Notes: a model not told the origin generated them from the letters alone. A stretch of DNA of 64,000 bases from Rhodamnia argentea (GCF_020921035.1 NC_063152.1:1990001-2054000); one strand, 5' to 3'; counted from the stretch's first letter, positions 12,936 through 24,599 are shown. Numbers and translations: made by a program.

Positions 12936-13468
12936 GGTCGCTCCGGCTTGAGAGGGTCGAGAGAGCAATGAATGAGGGGAGGTGGGTAGGTATCAAAATT
13001 CATACTTTGCTCGCATCCGCCATTAATTCCGAGGACGAGAGTTTCGGAGTTTCTTTTTATCTTTTTTGGTTTCTTGTCGGGGCTTCATCGATGTTCACGA
13101 GTCAACAGTCGCCGTGGACTGGGACCTGGAGAAGCCTGCCGGTGGAGCGGCCACCCTCCAATCTTCTTCCCCCATTGTTTTCATCATAGATTTTGGCGTT
13201 CTACTTTTTTACTTGGTCTAAATTTTGACTCCTTAATTCGAAACATCTTCAACGATGAGAAAGCAAGAAAATCGAAGCCTCTGAAATTTTCACATAAATA
13301 TTCGCACATAGAACATATAGTCTTTCACAGTTGCTTAAAGATAGTATTCCGTAAGCTCTTATCTACCTCAGGTTGAAGGATCTCGAATGGCAATTTAGCA
13401 ATTTTTTTTTATAGAAGTAATTTTAAAATTATATATTTTTGAAAAAATTTTAAATAAGGGCATGGAGC

Positions 13469-16286
13469 TAGACATGGCCGGTTCCTCGAAACCGCCGGTT
13501 TCGGTTCAAGAACCGGCCCTTGAAGGGGCCTGTTCCGGTTCCGGGCCCATTTCGGTTCCGTCTTTTAATTTTAATTTTTAAAATAATAAATAATAAAATA
13601 AACATAATAAATTATAAATTATAATCAAATTGTACATTGTAATAAAATATGGGGAAAAAAGAGAGAGAGGAGGAATGAGCTTGAACTTAATGAATTATTA
13701 TTAAGCGCCTACATATTTTCTTGGGGATAGAAGAATCAAAGCCCATGTAGTTCTTTTACCTTTGATAACCCCAACTTACCTCATCGTCAATCGTCGCTAC
13801 CCATTGTAGTACCCGTGGTGGTGGTATTTCCACAATTCTTACTAAAAAATTCGTGTTCTCGATCCGGCTCTTGGTGTCGAAATCTAGCATTCATCCAATC
13901 GTCGACACAAGTTTGAACTTCCACAGGCTCCGGACTTAATCTTGAACAGCGAGAGTCCAAAACTAATCCTCCAGCGCTAAATGCTTGTTCAATCGCAACG
14001 GTTGAAAAAAGGATTGCTAATATCTGGCGAGCAATGAGAGTAAGAACTGGGTAATCGATTGAGTGACTCTTCCACTACTTTAGGATTTGGAAATCCGTAT
14101 TATGTTTCGCATTACGAAACTCAAATTGAGTGGTTAAATATTTTTTTAATTCGGAAATACTACTTGTTGCCCCTTTTTTTTTATCTACTCTTAAGCATAT
14201 TGTACCCTCTACTAAGTAAACTACCGACTTCACTTCGTGATGCGATAGATTGTAAAGATTCATAATCACTTAAACCATATCTAGTACAAAACTCTTCATA
14301 TAATACTACTATAGATTTTTTAACATCTCTTTGTATATTTGAAATATCTATTGAATCTTTCAAATGTAAACAATCATGATAATACACATTCAAATAATCT
14401 AGTAAACCGTCTAATTTAATACGTGGATAAAAAATAATATCAACTAAATAGACAATAGGAATTTTAAAATAATAATGCAATCATTTTTCTCGCATTACTA
14501 AAATAGTCCGATCTAATTCAATATCTTTTTCATATTCACTAAAAACACTACTTATATTAACACACTCTATTAAAAATAAATGCGTAGCAGGATAATAAAT
14601 ACCGGATAAAATATTAATAGTATCATTAAAAATTTGCAAAAACTCTGAATTTTTTTTTTCAAACGTCCCAATGTTGCGGAAGTAAAGTAATTTCGAGAAA
14701 ATTTTGCAAAATAAACATACATAATAAATTTTTCTAATCAAAAGTTTAACGAAGCAACTCGTAGGTAGAATTCCAATGAGTTGGAATATCTTTTGGAAAT
14801 TCTTTTGCCCTTCTCCCATGTTGTTTATAAAATTTTCCTCATGCTTTCATAAAACGGACATAACTCCATAAAAATTTAATTGCACCCTTTATTGGGGCGA
14901 GAGAAATGTCAAGAGTTCGTAAACCATCTTGCACACATAAATTTAAAACATGACAAACACATCTAATGTGAAAAAATTATCCACCAAAAGAAGATTTTGT
15001 AAATATTTTCTAATTCGAGAATGAAAGAGGTATTTGCGGCGGCATTATCAAAACCAATTGAAAATACTTTATTTATCAAATTATATTCTTCTAAAACTTG
15101 CCTAATAATTCCATAAATATTATGAGCCGAATGTTTTTCATCAAAAATTCGAAATGCAATAAGTCTTTTTTGAATGGTCCAATCGTCACCTATCCAATGA
15201 CATGTGACACTCATATAAGAATGAATTTGCCAAGGCTCACTTCAAATATCGCTACTTAAATGCACACGTCCATTGAATTCCGCAAAAAATTTTGCTAAAG
15301 ATTTTTTTTGTTTTTTATAAAGATGCAAAAGTTCGCGTTTAAGAGTACTTTTTGAAATAGTTGGTGCTTGCGAAACCAACGCATTATTTATCAAATATTT
15401 TAAATTAAAATTTTCACCAATAGTAAACGGAATATGATCAAGTGCAACATGTTCAGCTAATGTTTGTTTATAAAGTGCATCAGTGTAACGGAATAAAGGA
15501 TGAGATTTAGAATTGGCGTACCCGAAAATTTGTTGTTGCGTAGTGTCGATCCTCGCTTGCGTTGGAAGTTTTTTTGTCGGATGCCGATGGAATGTTCCGT
15601 AGGTGTCTCCTTTTTGCGAACAATATTTACAATTTATATTATACTTACCTTCGTTTTCATCACGTACCTTGTTGAAGTGCAGCCACAAGCCGGATGTACT
15701 CTCTCGGCCCTTCCGTTCCGGCTCATTTGCCGTTGACGTTTTTTCGACACCCGTAGGAGGATGAAGATTTTCTTGTGTTGGGACGTGCTCGACGTTCGGA
15801 ATGGGAACAACGTTGATATCATCGTCGTCATCTTCCCAACATGCATACTCACGAAAATTATATCCAGGAATAGAATACTCGGAATTTCCTATCGCCATCT
15901 TAGCATTTTCAGTATTTTTGCTTCTACTTGCCATTTTTGAGAGAATTTAGGCCGGATTGAGAAAATTTAGGCGAGATTAAGAGAATTGAGCGGATTGAGA
16001 GAATTTGGGAGAATTGAGAGAATTGTTAAGAGGATTTGTGAGAAAAATGAAAGGGGGATGATAGGTATTTATAGAGAAGAACTAAAAAAAAATCAATTTT
16101 TTTTTAAGTGTGTAACGACTCTTTTGGGGGGGATGGCCGGGGGGAGGGGGCAAAGAGCCGGGGGGCTCTTTCCCCACAGGGCCCACCCCCCACTTTTTTT
16201 AAAAAATAATAATAATAAACGAGTTGGAACCGTGGGCCCGGTCAACGGGCCGGTTTCGGGCCCCGGTTCCATTTTGGCCATGTCTA
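13469..16286 (-). mobile_element. hAT DNA transposon, degraded but with intact ends
   Basis: The ends are inverted repeats: 'tagacatggcc' begins at 13469 and its reverse complement ends at 16286. They are flanked by 8-bp target duplications that differ at one base: 'catggagc' 13461-13468 and 'catggagt' 16287-16294. Just inside each end is a GC-rich block of repeated 'ccggttc/ggttccg' motifs, as expected of transposase-binding subterminal repeats. The element is 2818 bp and holds a broken hAT transposase on the minus strand. The ends alone could in principle still be mobilised by a related transposase (inference). Confidence 0.9.
13787..15934 (-). pseudogene. hAT transposase pseudogene (BED zinc finger + hAT dimerisation region)
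   Basis: A family hAT transposase cuts and reinserts the element. Reading the minus strand from the ATG at 15934, the first ~230 codons carry a BED-type zinc finger (CKYC..H..H around 15640-15730), then reading stops at about 15242. Homology resumes at about 15214 (a 'CHWIGDDW' stretch and a 'DNAAANTS' stretch) and continues through fragments at 14819-14481, 14480-14181 and 14269-14075. It ends in the C-terminal dimerisation signature (about 14060-13950, 'PVLTLIARQILAI' then 'EQAFSAGG') and a TGA at 13787-13789. At least one premature stop and several frame changes make it non-functional. Confidence 0.85.
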
Positions 16287-17140
16287 CATGGAGTGCTCTT
16301 TTTTTCTTAAATAAAGGCCTCAAGTGTCATCATTATTTCAAAGAAGGACATGATGAACGAGATTTTCGTCATCTTACATTTTCTTTATTTTCATTTTTGC
16401 TATTCTTTTTACTCATTTTTTGGGCTAGCGAGGGCTTGTTAGCAGTTGGCGATCTCACCCAGGCCCTCGTCGAGTGAGGTCACTCTATCCCAAATTTGGT
16501 GAGGGGTGGCCCTCGCTTGGGTGAGGCTTGTGACGGTTAGGAGCGACCTTCGATTGGGCGAGTTGACCTTGCCCGCCAAAGGCCATCAAACCCAATTAGT
16601 CAGAGGCCGTCATAACCCTCGCCTAGGCCAAAACCGGCCACATTTGGGGAAGGCGAGTCCGCGCTAGTCACGGGCGAGGCCAACAAGGCCTTGGGCAAGG
16701 TCGCCTGCCGGCCCCAACAGATAAAAAAGAAGAAATAGCAAAAATAAAAGAAAAAAGAGAGAAAAGGAAAAGATAAGAAAATTTGAAATGACAAAAATAT
16801 CATTGATCATATCCTTCTTTGAAAGAATAACGATACTTTAAGCCTTTTTTTTAAATAAGATCCACTTCAAATTGAAAATTTTTTTGACAAAAAAAAAAAA
16901 AAGCCAAAAATTCATATTCTTATTTGAAACTTTTCCCATAATTTTTTACGGAATAAACGGCCAAAATAGTAAAGGATTGGAAAAAGGTAGGCCCCATTGT
17001 AATTGGTGAAAAGGAGTCGTCAAAGACTGGACGAGGTATTTTATCAAGCGGAAGTCGGTCGAGTCGAGAAAGCTTTTCACCTCCCATTTCACGACAACGA
17101 TCCAGTTTTTGCGAGTTTCTTCAAGCCTCCGCAGCCGAAC

Positions 17141-18992
17141 ATGCAGGTAGCGATCTCTCTCCGCCGCGAAGCCTCCGCCGTCTGGGTTTCTGCTCCTTGT
17201 AGCAGGAGGCCAAAACCCTAGCCCCTTTTCCTAATTCGCGGCACCGTCCTGAATCCCCGCCGCCAACCGGTCGCTGGGTTCGGATTTGCTTGACCGATCT
17301 TCGTGTTCTCGTGCAGGCCAGCGACAGGTTCAACATCAATTCCCAGCTTGAGCATCTCCAGGCGAAGTACGTCGGGACCGGGCATGCCGACTTGAATCGA
17401 TTGTGAGCTTTTCCCCCTCGGATCTTTCTTTCGGTTTCGCGTGTTCTTGAGCTCGAAGTTCCTTTCTTGGCTGCTGACTTCGATGCCTCTCTGGTTTCTT
17501 GTCTTTTGTCGGGGTAGTGAGTGGGCGGTGAACATTCAGCGGGATAGCTATGCTTCCTACGTTGGCCATTACCCGATTCTGGCGTATTTTGCTATAGCTG
17601 AGAATGAGTCCATTGGCAGAGAGCGCTACAACTTCATGCAGGTCCTGCTTTTTCTTTTTCCCCCTTCAATTAGCTCTTGCTGCGTCTGTTATTTTGCTTA
17701 TATCGGTGAATTGAACTGTTGTGATGCTGTTTCTTGCTTTTTCCTCCATACCCAAGTGAGTCCCAATACGTGGTAGAATTATTAAGTTTTAGTACGGAAG
17801 AAACGTGATTCTTTAAGGGATGTGGAGAGTGGCTGAGGTTTGGTTTCTGGGTCCATTTTAGTTGAAAGGTTTCATCTTTGCCGTCATAGGATCATATACT
17901 TAATCAGTGCAATCCAAATCTATTCTCGACTTGTCTTTGTTCCTCGCGTCCAATCCTGACAAATCGGAGTTGATAGTAGTGTAAGTCAAGGCTAGGCATC
18001 CTCTGTTGTGTGATGTGAAGACCAATTGTAAGTTTGGTTTTCAGCATGATTTGTTGCCTACATATTTGTAGTCAGTTCCGATTTTTAATGGGTTGTGATC
18101 TGTAGGGACCATATTGTATGTGGGCAATAGGATTACAGTTCATTTAATGCTAAGGAGATATATGGATCAATTCATAGGCATGTCGGAGCATCTTGTTTTA
18201 CTTAGTTGATTCGATATGTCTTCTTGCCATTTATTGGGTTATAATTTTTAAGCTTCTTTTTCCATGTGAAGTATGTCATTGGTTGCGAATGATAAAGAAT
18301 GTGAGGACGAGTGCAATTGGAGTTAGGTTTGAGAAACTAACTTAATTTCCAGTATATTTTTTTGTTGATCTGACCCTTGAAAATAGGTCCTATCAATATC
18401 TGAGTGGATATTGCAGGGTCAGTTGTATGGTGTGAGTTATACCATTATCCACCAACAGCATGATAGTATCGTAATATAGTGTTAACCCTTTTCAGTTGAT
18501 CCATGGGTTAGGTGCAATTTCCTTTTTGTTTGAACAGATTCTGTTCAAGCTCTCTTTTGTTGGTGGAGTTTTAAACAATAAGCTTTGGTTATGCTTTGTG
18601 TCTGTTCCTCTTGCTGGGTTGGTGAAAAATTAGAATTGACATAGCCTCGTAGGGTAGTTTCATCATTTAGTTTTATAGATGTGCTGCATGGGCTTTCTGT
18701 TCACGTATGCATCATACTTCACAGATTTGAAAGGACTAATTAGATGCTTTACACTGGAGGTCAATAATCTTCATGAGCATATATTGGCATACTTTGTTCT
18801 GAAGTCTATATGATCCTCATAATTCTATTATGGTGATATTTTTACCGATATGATTTCCCTCAAAAGTCTGAACCATGTTGCTTCAGTTTGTTCCATCAAA
18901 CTTGGTGTTGACCTCTTTCTCTTCTGTTATCCTTTCTTGTGTAGAAAATGCTCTTGCCATGTGGTCTACCACCAGAAAGAGAGGATGATTGA
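17141..18992 (+). CDS. SF3B5: Splicing factor 3B subunit 5 (SF3b10)
   Basis: Small core subunit of the SF3b complex of the U2 snRNP, needed for branch-site recognition in nuclear pre-mRNA splicing. Four exons: 17141-17146 (only Met-Gln), 17317-17402, 17518-17641, 18945-18992. Splice sites are GT..AG and phases agree, giving 87 aa, the normal plant length. Diagnostic stretches are 'INSQLEHLQAKYVGTGHADL', 'WAVNIQRDSYASY' and 'YFAIAENES', and the end is 'LPPEREDD'. The first coding exon is just 6 bp and would be missed by simple ORF searches; the family's N-terminal MQASDRF sequence supports it. Intron 3 is 1.3 kb. The gene is divergent from the receptor kinase, with the hAT element between them. 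Confidence 0.95.
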
Positions 18993-20490
18993 GTACATGA
19001 CCAGGCTTTTGAGTCACTGCTGCTCTTACGAGGCCAGGGATTCTCCTCTTGCTGAATATCTGGATGTCTAAGGAAGGCAAGCAAGGAATCCAATCCAGGA
19101 AACTCATCAGCCCCACTGTCGTCATATTCATGTTTTAGCTTGTACTACTTTAGGCAAAAGAAAAGTGAGCGGATCCCTATAGTTTTTCTAATCGAACTTG
19201 TTTTTCTCTTGGATGGATGTATTATTAGCATGTGTGGTCGTAAACTCATCTGTAACTTCAAAATAACAAATTCGATTCTTGCACTGAGAATTTTCTGCTT
19301 TCATTGCCAATTGCACGAGACCTATGGAGGAACTGGAATTCTGAAGTAGTATACAGGGGCTGTCCCATATATCAATGTCTCCGGCTCGATGGTGATATGG
19401 TGATGGTACTGAAAACCCCAATTCTATAGACTGATATGCATTTAGCTATATAGAGCAGTGCATTGGAAGAAGGAGGAGGTAGTGTATAGCATATCTGGAG
19501 CCAAAACTTGGCACATCAATGGACAGATGAATCATTTACCACTTGAGAGATCCTTCTATGTGGGTGAATTCTCATTCGAAGTTGTGGTATCATATGAGCA
19601 GTTTATTATGGAGGTGAATTTCGGGTACTTTTCATTTTTCTGAAATACCTCATGAAATACCGGCTGCCTCCTGAAATATCTATAGGATGCACTCATTTAG
19701 GATTCTCTTCTTCCTTTTCATACAGCTTAGTAGTCAGTAGAAAAGGAGAACTCTCTTTCCCAGATTCCAGCTTATCCCTTGTCATCCTGGAGGATCCACT
19801 ATAGTAAAGCGAGAAGGGAGGACCATCCTGCCTTCTGGTTTTGGATCGTCCACGCAGGGGTCCATACCGTAAGAGGTGCTCGTAATAGGATTCGCAAACC
19901 AATTTAAGTTTTGGTATGAGGAGCGAACGGCAGTACTTGTTTGTTCTGCTTTCTAGCGTTGAGAGATCTTCGCCCCGGCTAACCGACGCGCCATTTTCGA
20001 GTTTCACGTGCTGTCCTTGGTGCCCCTGGCCCCCCGTGTTTACCAATTCACTGGGACTGCATCCTTTTTGAGAATGGGATCACGTCCCGGACGAGAGTTT
20101 GGCACAAAACAGAACGGAGAATACGGAGAAAAACCCTCCTATCTCGAGGCAGCAGCGCCCGATTCGGTTCAGCGCGCCTTATCAGTTCTCGCTTTCTCTT
20201 GCTGATTCACAATCAGTCAAGTCTTTTGGATTCTAACTACCGGGAATGGAATTCGGAAGAGGCAGGGAATTTGGTGACTCTATGAGCGATGGACCAAAGC
20301 AACCACAAGGAAAGAGGACATCACAATCAGCCCGAAATAAAGAAGGAAATTGAAAAAAACGTGATTCCATGATTCCATCGTTCTGGTTGGTGGACTATGA
20401 ACACTAGTAGTACTTCCCAAGCCGTATTTAACTTGGTCTTCTCCACTTCTGTTGCTGCAACCGAGAGACAGAGCGAGCGAGGGGAGAGAG
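18993..20490. other. Intergenic region SF3B5 to mARC-like, with an organelle-like stretch
   Basis: No nuclear gene is supported. About 19690-20400 differs from its neighbours: GC content is balanced, poly-T runs are few and minus-strand frames stay open (a 117-codon ORF at 20046-19693 and a 74-codon ORF at 20504-20280 that contains a hydrophobic stretch). The style recalls plant mitochondrial DNA, so a nuclear mitochondrial insertion is possible, but I recognise no gene in it. Confidence 0.3.
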
Positions 20491-23400
20491 ATGGAGAAGA
20501 CCAAAGCCAGAGTCGCATCAATCTTCGTATACCCAATAAAGTCCTGCCGCGGGATTTCCGTTCCTCAGGCACCGCTCACTCCCACCGGTTCGTTTTCTTC
20601 TCTTTCCCCGCTCTTCTTTCTCGTCACCCACATAGATTTCTCTTCCTTGAATTCTCTACTTGGTGTGTGAACTTGTTCTGCTGTCTCGCTCGTGCGTCGT
20701 CTCTGCCCACTTTCTGGGTGGGGAAGTTCAGTTTTTTTGTGGCAATAGTGCCTCAGCTTTCGACACTTTCATCTTTCTTGATTGAATTCATGGATGGTTG
20801 GCTGCAAGAGATGAGATTTCTACATCAGCCGAAGTCTGGATGATTGTTAGAATCGTCTCTGAGTTTTGGTGATGTTGCCTAGAAGGGAACTCTAGTTTTC
20901 CTGCCTAGTCCCTGACTTTTTGGTTGGTCGTGAGATATTGCTCTTTGACAACAAGACTGCTCCATCAATTGGGCTTTTAGTTCTAATATGGATGGGATGC
21001 TGCATATGTATGCAGGATTTCGGTGGGACCGGCAATGGGTAGTTGTGAACAGTAAAGGCAGGGCATACACTCAAAGAGTTGAACCCAAGCTTGCTCTGGT
21101 AACTGTCAAGCTTCCTGATGAGGCCTTTTCAGAGGGTTGGCTACCGACTGCCTATTCCTTTTTAGGTGACAAGATTAGGACTTTTCTTAATTTTTTCTTG
21201 TGGGTATTATCCAATTTCCGCTGTTTTAACTTGGGATTGGGAGAAATCAATTCGTCCCCATCAGTTTACATGATAATGATTCATGCTGCTTTATCACGCA
21301 TCTTGTGTTCAGTACTGAAGGCTCCTGGTATGAATGAGCTGAAGATTTCTTTGAGCAAGCCCGGTGAGGTTACTGATGGCGTCTCGGTATGGGAATGGTC
21401 CGGCTCTGCATGGGACGAAGGGCATGAAGCGGCGAACTGGTTTTCGAACTATCTTGGAAAACCGAGCCGACTAGTTCGTTTCAATGCAGGTGGGGGGTGG
21501 TTGGAGCAATTTCAGAAAACAAAACTCTGCAGCATGTTTTTATTAGAACAAGCTTGCTGCAAATTTCCTCCTGTTAGCATCTGGATCTATGTCCTGTACT
21601 AAATTGAAGGTGATTTGCGTTCAATTTTGCTGTTTATACAGCGTCAGAAACTCGGCCTGTGGATCCTCAATATGCTAATGGACATAATATCATGTTCTCC
21701 GACGGATATCCGTTCTTGCTGCTATCTCAGGTCGGTCTTGGCGAATAATGATTCTAAGATGACCTTGATCTTTGATGAATTCTAGACGTAGATCTTACCG
21801 GCTATCATTTGCAGGGATCATTGGATGCGCTCAATAATCTTCTCAAGGAGCCAGTACCAATAAATCGTTTTAGACCAAAGTAATCTTTGGAAAGTGCTTT
21901 GTCATTGCTTACTATAGGCCAATTATCGAGACGATGTCGAATATTGTAGTGTCCCAAGTCTCTAGGCAATTGGTTGGATGTAGGAGAAGAGCATCTTGTT
22001 GACTTTTATGTCGTGTGCAACAGCATTTTCGTTGATGGCTGTGAACCGTTCTCCGAGGACCTATGGACAGAGGTCGAGATTAACAAGATCACTTTCCGGG
22101 GTGTCAAGCTCTGCTCTCGCTGTAAGGTACAAGTGCTATCCTATCCCTTGACCAGTATCTTCATTCATTAGTATTGCTAATGGCTGAGCTAGATCTTTGG
22201 TAGATCTCATCACGACCTATCGTCTTTGCTGAAGTGCGATGGAAACGATGTTTTAGATTCGGGATACAACACCAAGAGGCTTTAGAAGCTATTAGCTAAC
22301 CCTGCTAGCTGGATCACCCTTCAATATCTGCTCATCACAAGAAACCTGACTCCAAAAGATATATAAAAATCTGCAAGTGCGGATATATCTCCAAACAATG
22401 TGCGAGGAACTCCAGATTGTATCTAGGCTTAGTATCGAGGGTGACAACTAGGGGTGAGCAAATCGGACCGCCCGACCCGGGACCGCCCGGACCGGACCGG
22501 GACCGGTGGTCCGGTTCCCGGTTCTAGAGGGAGCGGTCCAGTTCCCGGTTCTAGGGTCCGCCAGGACCGGACCGCCCGAACCGGACCGATTGATTTTTTT
22601 TTTATATTTTGATCAAGAAAACTCCATGCGCAGGGAGTTTTCTCGATCTTGCCTTTTTAGTCCCCAAACAAAATTCCCATCTCGATCTTGCCTCGGTCGG
22701 TTCCTCGCGCCGTTTTGACCCAAAGGGAGATCGTTTTTGCTTGAATCCCGTATGCATTTTGGAAACAATCTTACAAAAAGTTCTCAACTTTGCTTTGAAA
22801 AACCCGTTTTAGGAAATGAACTCGAAAATTTTTAATGTCTAGTCTCTATATTTTCTAGATCGGGACCTTCCAAGAATGGTACAATTTTTTTTTTGCATGT
22901 GTTTAATCCAATGGAACCGTCCGGGAACCGGACCGACTGGTGGTCCGGTTCCGGTTCAATTGAGAACCGGAACCACCGGTCCGGTTCTCGGTTCTTCAGG
23001 GGAACCGGAACCACCGGTCCGGTTCTCGGTTCTTAAGGGGAACCGGACCGGACCGGGAACCAATCACCCCTAGTAACAACGTAAGTGATATAGCAAAACA
23101 AGGGACCATCTTGGACTCTGCAAGTCTTTTATCTTTAAAACCATCACAAACAAGTCATCTATGTTTCGCAGCTCTTGATCATCTCTGGTCTTTCTTCTTT
23201 ATACCAAAAAACTCTGCTACATGGTATGGCTAAATGTTTTGTCTGAAGCGTAGATCCCCAATTGTCCATTAATTATACCTGCTACCTATTACTTGGATGT
23301 CATGTATTGCAGCAACGTGTGCGCCTAAAGCTGGTTAAAAAAACGAGAGTGTTGTCTCGTATTTTCTAGATGCATACACTGACAAAATGGCGTGCATCAC

Positions 23401-23761
23401 TTGCCATGTCATTTCTTGAAGATTCTACAAACTTGCGTTCAGGTACCGTCGATTGATCAAGAGACTGCTGTAGTAAAGCCAGAGATTAATGAAACTCTAA
23501 AGAAGTTTCGCTCGGATAAAGTGTTGCGCCCAACTGGAAAGCAGCAGGGAAAGGTTTGCTTCTGAACTTTCAAATTCCTTTATCCGAAGGCTTTTGCAGA
23601 AGATACAGGTCACCTTATTTCGCCCGGCTTTGCAGGTTTTCATGGGGCAGAACATGGTTCTAAAGGACTTCCTTAAGGACGGGAAGGGCAAGGTCATCAA
23701 AGTCGGAGATCCGGTCAATGTCGTCAAGATGGTATCATCTGCTGCCGAAGCAGCTGCTTAA
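20491..23761 (+). CDS. MOSC-domain protein, mARC-like (molybdenum cofactor)
   Basis: Member of the amidoxime-reducing-component (mARC) type of MOSC proteins, which bind molybdenum cofactor and reduce N-hydroxylated compounds with cytochrome b5 partners. Eight exons: 20491-20587, 21016-21165, 21313-21489, 21642-21730, 21815-21879, 22024-22126, 23443-23553, 23636-23761; all GT..AG, phases agree, 305 aa. The N-terminal MOSC beta-barrel part begins 'IFVYPIKSCRG' (~10-20), followed by 'FRWDRQWVVVN', 'VSVWEWSGSA' and 'PINRFRP', then 'FVDGCEPF..EDLWTE'. The conserved cysteine motif LCSRCK ends at residue 227. The C-terminus is 'SSAAEAAA'. The start is the first ATG after a GA-rich leader and gives the usual N-terminus. 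Intron 6 (22127-23442) is enlarged by a hAT-type element. From memory the closest Arabidopsis relatives are At1g30910 and At5g44720. Confidence 0.92.
22449..23072. mobile_element. Non-autonomous hAT-type element in mARC intron 6
   Basis: It begins 'taggggtga' at 22449 and ends 'tcaccccta' at 23072 (perfect reverse complements). The flanking 8-bp target duplications are 'gtgacaac' 22441-22448 and 'gtaacaac' 23073-23080, with one mismatch. Both ends carry dense arrays of 'accggaccg' and 'ccggttc' motifs, and the core is AT-rich and non-coding. A short internal palindrome lies near 22611-22650. Length is 624 bp with no transposase. The 8-bp duplication and the TA-GGGG end place it in the hAT superfamily. 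Confidence 0.88.
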
Positions 23762-24048
23762 AGTTTGAAGCTTTGTAACGCCGCCGCTGCATGTATTGCT
23801 AATGCATAATGCATTGCTCACGAGTTAGGACTTGGGAATTTGGAGCGACCGGCAGAATCTTATTGCTGCGCATGAATGAACCGATCCGTCTGTATATACT
23901 AAATAAAAGATCCGTCTGTGGCTATCACACGGCCATTTTCCGTCTCTTTTACATCTCTTCCTTCTCTTGTTTTGTATGTTCGGCAAGGATCTGCCCCTAG
24001 CAGCAATGCAGCATCATGTATCTAATTAGACTTAACGAGTCATGTCAT

Positions 24049-24327
24049 CTATTCCGGCAAATGTCCGTCGCCAATTCCAATGCACTTAGACTGCACAAGC
24101 TGTTCAGCCGGTTGCGAGCGAAAGCTGATCGCTGCGCTTGAATTGTTGCCGTAATGTCGAGCATGCTGGAGTTGGAAGCCGTTCTGGCCACACCACGGGC
24201 TGCAGCCTACGCGGACATCGATCTTGTATGTTAGCGATGCATCACGCCGAGGTCTGCAAAAGTTCGGACACAACCTCCTCCATGCTTGGTCAGTCCATCC
24301 TAGACCTTTCGACACCATCTCGATCAC
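24049..24327 (-). other. Unrecognised 92-codon ORF
   Basis: An open frame in a GC-richer patch. The translated sequence has no motif I recognise. It starts inside an apparently longer open context without a clear upstream exon. It could be a decayed exon or chance; no function is assigned. Confidence 0.15.
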
Positions 24328-24599
24328 CGTACCGGCATTTCCTATGTAGCCCGCCAGCTCTTCCCATCACATGTTCATTATGAACAAGATTCTAAACCAA
24401 ACAAGGAGAAGAACCCTGTGCGATAATGCTTTCGTGAAGTAGATTACTAGCAGATTGACATGTATTCACCATTCTAAACGCGTGCAAGAGTTCGTTTGTT
24501 CAATGGAAAATCATTTTCGAACTTTCCAGAGTTTAGATGACAAGAAATCGCACGAGCGATAGACAGCTTTTTCCACGTACTACATAAAACAACAAGCAA

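Larger units (their letters stand above)
13440..16857. mobile_element. Foldback/TIR element, left arm split by an hAT insertion
   Basis: The arm at about 16306-16383 ('..aaataaaggcct..', 'ttcaaagaagga') is the imperfect reverse complement of 16785-16857 ('tccttctttgaaag', '..aagccttt'). Between the arms is a GC-rich core (about 16430-16720) unlike the AT-rich surroundings. The outer left arm appears to continue before the hAT: 13440-13468 plus 16287-16320 together match the outer right arm near 16845-16885. So the hAT landed inside the left arm. No ORF with recognisable transposase is present, so this is a non-autonomous, MITE-like element of uncertain superfamily. Confidence 0.6.

Noticed and set aside
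16093..16323. ORFs across the right end of the hAT element
   Set aside because: They run through the GC-rich subterminal repeats and the target duplication, so they are not real coding sequence.
20280..20504. Small membrane-protein ORF on the minus strand next to the mARC start
   Set aside because: It has one hydrophobic stretch but no recognised family, and it overlaps the mARC leader. It may be organelle-like DNA; not enough to call a gene.
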